NCBI GenBank assembly: GCA_964425135.1
Contig: CAYRKW010000018.1
Span: 1 to 52,867 of the forward strand
Direction of reading: 5' to 3'
Length of the DNA: 52,867 bases
From: CAYLLD01 sp964425135
GTDB taxonomy: Bacteria > Pseudomonadota > Alphaproteobacteria > Rhodobacterales > Rhodobacteraceae
In this document: positions 49,913 to 52,867 of the stretch, piece by piece
Layout of the letters: the number at the start of each line of letters is the position of its first letter
How positions within the stretch are numbered: position 1 is the stretch's first letter
Notes under the pieces: generated by a model
Databases searched by the model: none
What the model was told of the DNA's origin: nothing
Seen by the model: the letters and a program-made list of their open reading frames with translations, nothing else
Position numbers and translations under genes: made by a program

Positions 49913-50583
49913 CACAATCGACACAGCTCGTTTTTGATCTGCCTCGCGTTGCGGTCGATGGCCGAGAAGATTTTTTTGTAGCACCGTCCAACCAAACTGC
50001 GATGAGCCGGATTGAAAACTGGGCGCGGTGGTCCGACAATATGTTGCTGCTAATCGGACCAGAAGGATCGGGAAAGACCCATCTGGCGAGCGTTTGGGCT
50101 CAGATGTCGGGCGCTACACGTATCGAACTCGAAGAGATTAAGGCCAATGTGATCGCTGATGCGCGCGCGCCAGTGGTCATTGACGATGTTGATCAGATTG
50201 CGGGTGATCGCGCGCAAGAAGAGAACGTGTTTCATCTGTTCAATACGCTCAAAGCGTCGCAGATTCCCGTGCTTTTCACCGCCACAAGCCCGTCGTCGCG
50301 CTGGCCATTGGTGTTGCCGGATCTGGCCTCACGCATGGCGCAGCTTGATTTGGTGAAGCTCGACGCGCCGGACGATCAGTTGCTGTCCGTCGTCATCGTG
50401 AAACAATTTTTGGACAGACAATTGAATGTAAAGCCTGAGATTGTTACATTTCTTGCTCGCCGTATGAACCGTTCCTTTTCCAATGTGTCCCAAATCGTGG
50501 ATAAGCTGGATCAGGCTGCACTGAGTTCAGGACGTAGCATTACGATCCCCTTTTTGCGCAAGGTTTTGGGCGATATCGGCTGA
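49909..50583 (+). CDS. hdaA: DnaA-related regulator HdaA (regulatory inactivation of DnaA)
   Basis: HdaA acts with the beta sliding clamp to inactivate DnaA-ATP after initiation. The 224-residue protein has an N-terminal clamp-binding-like QLVFDLP motif at residues 6-12. It also has a Walker A GPEGSGKTHLA at 50-60, a Walker B VVIDDVDQI near 90 and an AAA+ lid domain ending with RRMNRSFSNVSQIVDKLDQ. It lacks the DnaA DNA-binding domain IV, as expected. The ATG at 49909 overlaps the perM stop by 4 bp. ppk follows 15 bp later. Confidence 0.93.
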   Translation: MTQSTQLVFDLPRVAVDGREDFFVAPSNQTAMSRIENWARWSDNMLLLIGPEGSGKTHLASVWAQMSGATRIELEEIKANVIADARAPVVIDDVDQIAGDRAQEENVFHLFNTLKASQIPVLFTATSPSSRWPLVLPDLASRMAQLDLVKLDAPDDQLLSVVIVKQFLDRQLNVKPEIVTFLARRMNRSFSNVSQIVDKLDQAALSSGRSITIPFLRKVLGDIG

Positions 50584-50598
50584 TAGATTGAGCGAGAT

Positions 50599-52815
50599 AT
50601 GCTGAAAGAGCACAACATCACAGATGCGGATTTTCTGAACGCACCTTTGGCTGTGACCAAAGACGAGGGCCGCATCGATATGGATGATCCGCGCCGTTTC
50701 TTTAACCGCGAATTATCTTGGCTCAGTTTCGATTGGCGTGTGCTGGAAGAGGCGCAGAACCCGCATATCCCGCTGTTGGAGCGGGTGCGGTTTTTGTCCA
50801 TATCCGGCAGCAATCTTGATGAGTTCTATTCGGTCCGTGTCGCAGCGCTCCGCTCGCTGGATCTGCAAAATGTCTACAAACGTTCCCACGATGGGCGCAC
50901 GCCGCGCGAGCAGCTTGATCTGATCGAGTTGGAAGTCGACAAAATACAGAGCGCGCAGCAGGAAGTTTGGCTCGAACTCGTCTCTCGATTGCGGGAAGAA
51001 GGCATCGAGATTTTGGGGGTCGAGCAACTCAAAAAGGCGGATAAAAAGACGCTCGAAGCGGTGTTTTTCGATGGCGTTTTCCCTGTGCTCACGCCGCTCG
51101 CGATTGACCCGGCGCATCCGTTCCCCTTCATTCCCAACGGTGAGTTCGCGCTCGCAATCGAGCTGGAGCGCGCGCGTGATGGGGTGAAACTCGATGCTGT
51201 TCTACCGGTGCCGCATCAGCTTGATCGGTTCATCCGGCTCAAGGACAGCAAGAAAGGCGTGGTGCGGTTTCTGCCGCTCGAGGCGCTGTTGGAGATGTTC
51301 CTGCCGCAGATTTTCCCCGGCTATGTTGTCAAGGAGCTTGGTACGTTCCGCCTATTGCGCGACAGCGATATCGAGGTGGAAGACGAGGCCGAGGATTTGG
51401 TGCGCGAGTTTGAAACCGCGCTCAAACGGCGTCGGCGCGGGGATGTGATCCGCTTGGTCTTCTCCGAAAACGCGGCACAAAGCCTGCGCGACAAAATTAA
51501 AGAGGCGCTTGGCGCATCACCTTCTGAATCCGCAACAGTCACCGGCTTCATGGGGATTGCGGATGTGAAGGAAATTCTCGTCGCGAACCGCCCCGATCTT
51601 TCGTTTCGCCCTTACACACCGCGCGTGCCTGAGCGGGTGCAGGACTATGAAGGCGATATTTTCGCAGCGATCCGGCAAAAGGATATGCTGCTGCATCATC
51701 CTTATGAGACCTTCGATACGGTGGTGCGGTTTTTGCAATGCGCTGCGCGTGACCCGGATGTGCTGGCGATCAAGCAAACGCTTTACCGCACTTCATCCAC
51801 ATCGCCGATTGTCGAAGCGCTCTGCGAAGCGGCAGAGAATGGCAAATCGGTCACTGCGCTGGTCGAATTGAAGGCGCGCTTTGATGAGGCGCGAAACATT
51901 CAGCAGTCGCGTAAGCTGGAGCGAGCGGGGGCGCAGGTCGTTTACGGTTTCATGGAATGGAAGACCCACGCGAAGGTATCGACGGTGGTACGACGCGAGA
52001 ATGACAAGCTCGCGACTTATACCCATTTCGGGACGGGCAATTATCACCCGATCACAGCCAATTTTTATACCGATCTGTCGCTCTTCACCTGTGATCCGGA
52101 TTTGGGACGTGATGCGACCAAAGTGTTTAACTACGTGTCAGGCTACGCAACGCCAGAGGGTCTCGAAAACCTTGCCATTGCGCCGCTCTATATGAAATCG
52201 CGATTGGTCGAGATGCTGGAGCAGGAGGCGGATCATGCGCGTGCGGGCAATCCTGCGCATGTCTGGGCCAAGATGAATGCGCTGGTTGAGCCGGATGTGA
52301 TCGATGCGCTCTATCGCGCCTCGCAGGCCGGGGTAAGGATCGAACTGGTGATTCGCTCCATTTGCGGATTGCGACCCGGCATTGCGGGCCTTTCGGAAAA
52401 CATCCGCGTGAAGTCAGTCGTCGGGCGTTTTCTTGAGCACAGCCGCATCGTTTGCTTTGGCAACGGTCACAGGTTGCCGTCCTCGAAAGCGCGGGTATTC
52501 ATGTCTTCAGCCGATTGGATGGGTCGCAATCTCAATCGCCGTGTGGAGACGCTGGTTGAGATCAAGAACCCTACGGTGCATGCGCAAATCGTTGATCAGA
52601 TCATGGCGGCAAACCTGCACGATCAGGCGCAAAGCTGGGTTCTGCAGCCAGATGGCACCTATCTTCGGCACAACGCCGGGGATCGCGGCGATTGGTTCAA
52701 CTGCCATAAGTTCTTCATGGAGAACCCTTCTATGTCAGGTCGTGGACGCGCCGCCGTGCAAGGGCCGCCGTCTTTAACCCATTCCAAAGAACCGACCGAT
52801 CAGGTCCGATCCTAG
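50599..52815 (+). CDS. ppk: Polyphosphate kinase 1
   Basis: Ppk1 makes long-chain polyphosphate from ATP. The 738-residue protein has the four usual domains. The N-terminal signature is RFFNRELSWLSFDWRVLEEA. The two catalytic histidines are H457 in GFMEWKTHAKVSTV and H614 in FLEHSRIVCFGNGHR. The FGTGNYHPITANFYTDLSLF motif follows the first. Length is slightly above E. coli Ppk1. The start ATG lies 15 bp after hdaA. In relatives ppx usually follows; here the remaining 52 bp of the window are too short to show it. Confidence 0.95.
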   Translation: MLKEHNITDADFLNAPLAVTKDEGRIDMDDPRRFFNRELSWLSFDWRVLEEAQNPHIPLLERVRFLSISGSNLDEFYSVRVAALRSLDLQNVYKRSHDGRTPREQLDLIELEVDKIQSAQQEVWLELVSRLREEGIEILGVEQLKKADKKTLEAVFFDGVFPVLTPLAIDPAHPFPFIPNGEFALAIELERARDGVKLDAVLPVPHQLDRFIRLKDSKKGVVRFLPLEALLEMFLPQIFPGYVVKELGTFRLLRDSDIEVEDEAEDLVREFETALKRRRRGDVIRLVFSENAAQSLRDKIKEALGASPSESATVTGFMGIADVKEILVANRPDLSFRPYTPRVPERVQDYEGDIFAAIRQKDMLLHHPYETFDTVVRFLQCAARDPDVLAIKQTLYRTSSTSPIVEALCEAAENGKSVTALVELKARFDEARNIQQSRKLERAGAQVVYGFMEWKTHAKVSTVVRRENDKLATYTHFGTGNYHPITANFYTDLSLFTCDPDLGRDATKVFNYVSGYATPEGLENLAIAPLYMKSRLVEMLEQEADHARAGNPAHVWAKMNALVEPDVIDALYRASQAGVRIELVIRSICGLRPGIAGLSENIRVKSVVGRFLEHSRIVCFGNGHRLPSSKARVFMSSADWMGRNLNRRVETLVEIKNPTVHAQIVDQIMAANLHDQAQSWVLQPDGTYLRHNAGDRGDWFNCHKFFMENPSMSGRGRAAVQGPPSLTHSKEPTDQVRS

Positions 52816-52867
52816 AGCGCCGTCCAACAAATCTGACCCATTCTGACAAGCCATTAGCGGCGCAGGG

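Overview
The window looks like a chromosomal segment of an aerobic alphaproteobacterium, most probably a Rhodobacterales (roseobacter-group) organism. That is inferred from gene order and protein character: the coxB-ctaB-coxF-ctaG-coxC-surf1-thrC-M16 peptidase run, perM-hdaA-ppk, hom-glpX, a DUF484-xerC pair, a Pcs-type phosphatidylcholine synthase and a class I PHA synthase. Base composition is fairly even and moderately GC-rich. I see no prophage, insertion sequence, CRISPR array or rRNA. Nearly all of the DNA is ordinary, tightly packed core genome; the unusual material sits in a few intergenic stretches.

Layout. 0-3.7 kb (minus): DUF484, xerC, phosphatidylcholine synthase and a FAD amine-oxidase-type gene. 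3.9-7.0 kb: a mannonate-dehydratase-type enolase-superfamily gene (plus) and an ABC exporter (minus), convergent. 7.0-8.2 kb: a decayed TauE/SafE permease, tRNA-Leu(UAA), a small membrane protein and a periodic repeat. 8.2-14.1 kb (minus): topA, dprA, a Tat-signal protein and tldD. 14.25-22.6 kb (plus): the cytochrome c oxidase subunit II/III and assembly operon, running into thrC, an M16 protease, an acetyltransferase and a secreted metallo-hydrolase. 22.65-27 kb (plus): a D-2-hydroxyacid dehydrogenase, a hairpin-rich gap, a BON/coiled-coil/OmpA protein and a membrane helix-hairpin-helix protein, closed by a strong terminator. 27-30 kb: a FadJ-type beta-oxidation enzyme and a kynurenine-formamidase-like hydrolase. 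30-32.2 kb: chrB-chrA chromate resistance with a recognisable promoter. 32.4-37.2 kb: a complete branched-chain-amino-acid-type ABC transporter (two ATPases, two permeases, binding protein), closed by a terminator. 37.4-43.7 kb: mtnP-apt purine/methylthioadenosine salvage, a flavin reductase, an acetyltransferase, a broken EamA transporter, a second copy of the periodic repeat, two small membrane proteins, glpX, hom and a lipoprotein. 43.8-52.8 kb: phaC, a HAD hydrolase, glyA, then nadK-perM-hdaA-ppk.

How it works together. The plus-strand cox operon supplies the CuA and subunit III parts of an aa3-type oxidase plus heme farnesylation (CtaB), copper delivery (CtaG) and assembly (SURF1). The hom, thrC and glyA genes cover aspartate-family and one-carbon amino-acid metabolism. 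PhaC and Ppk point to carbon and phosphate storage. HdaA, XerC, TopA and DprA serve chromosome replication and maintenance.

The best candidates for a second look are two dispersed 65-bp repeats with five TGTGCAT heptamers at the same 12-11-11-11 spacing (8080-8145 and 40333-40396), the compound palindrome covering the chr promoter, two gene remnants (TauE/SafE and EamA) lying near those repeats, and the hairpin-rich gap at 24.1 kb. I do not find convincing evidence of a new multigene system.
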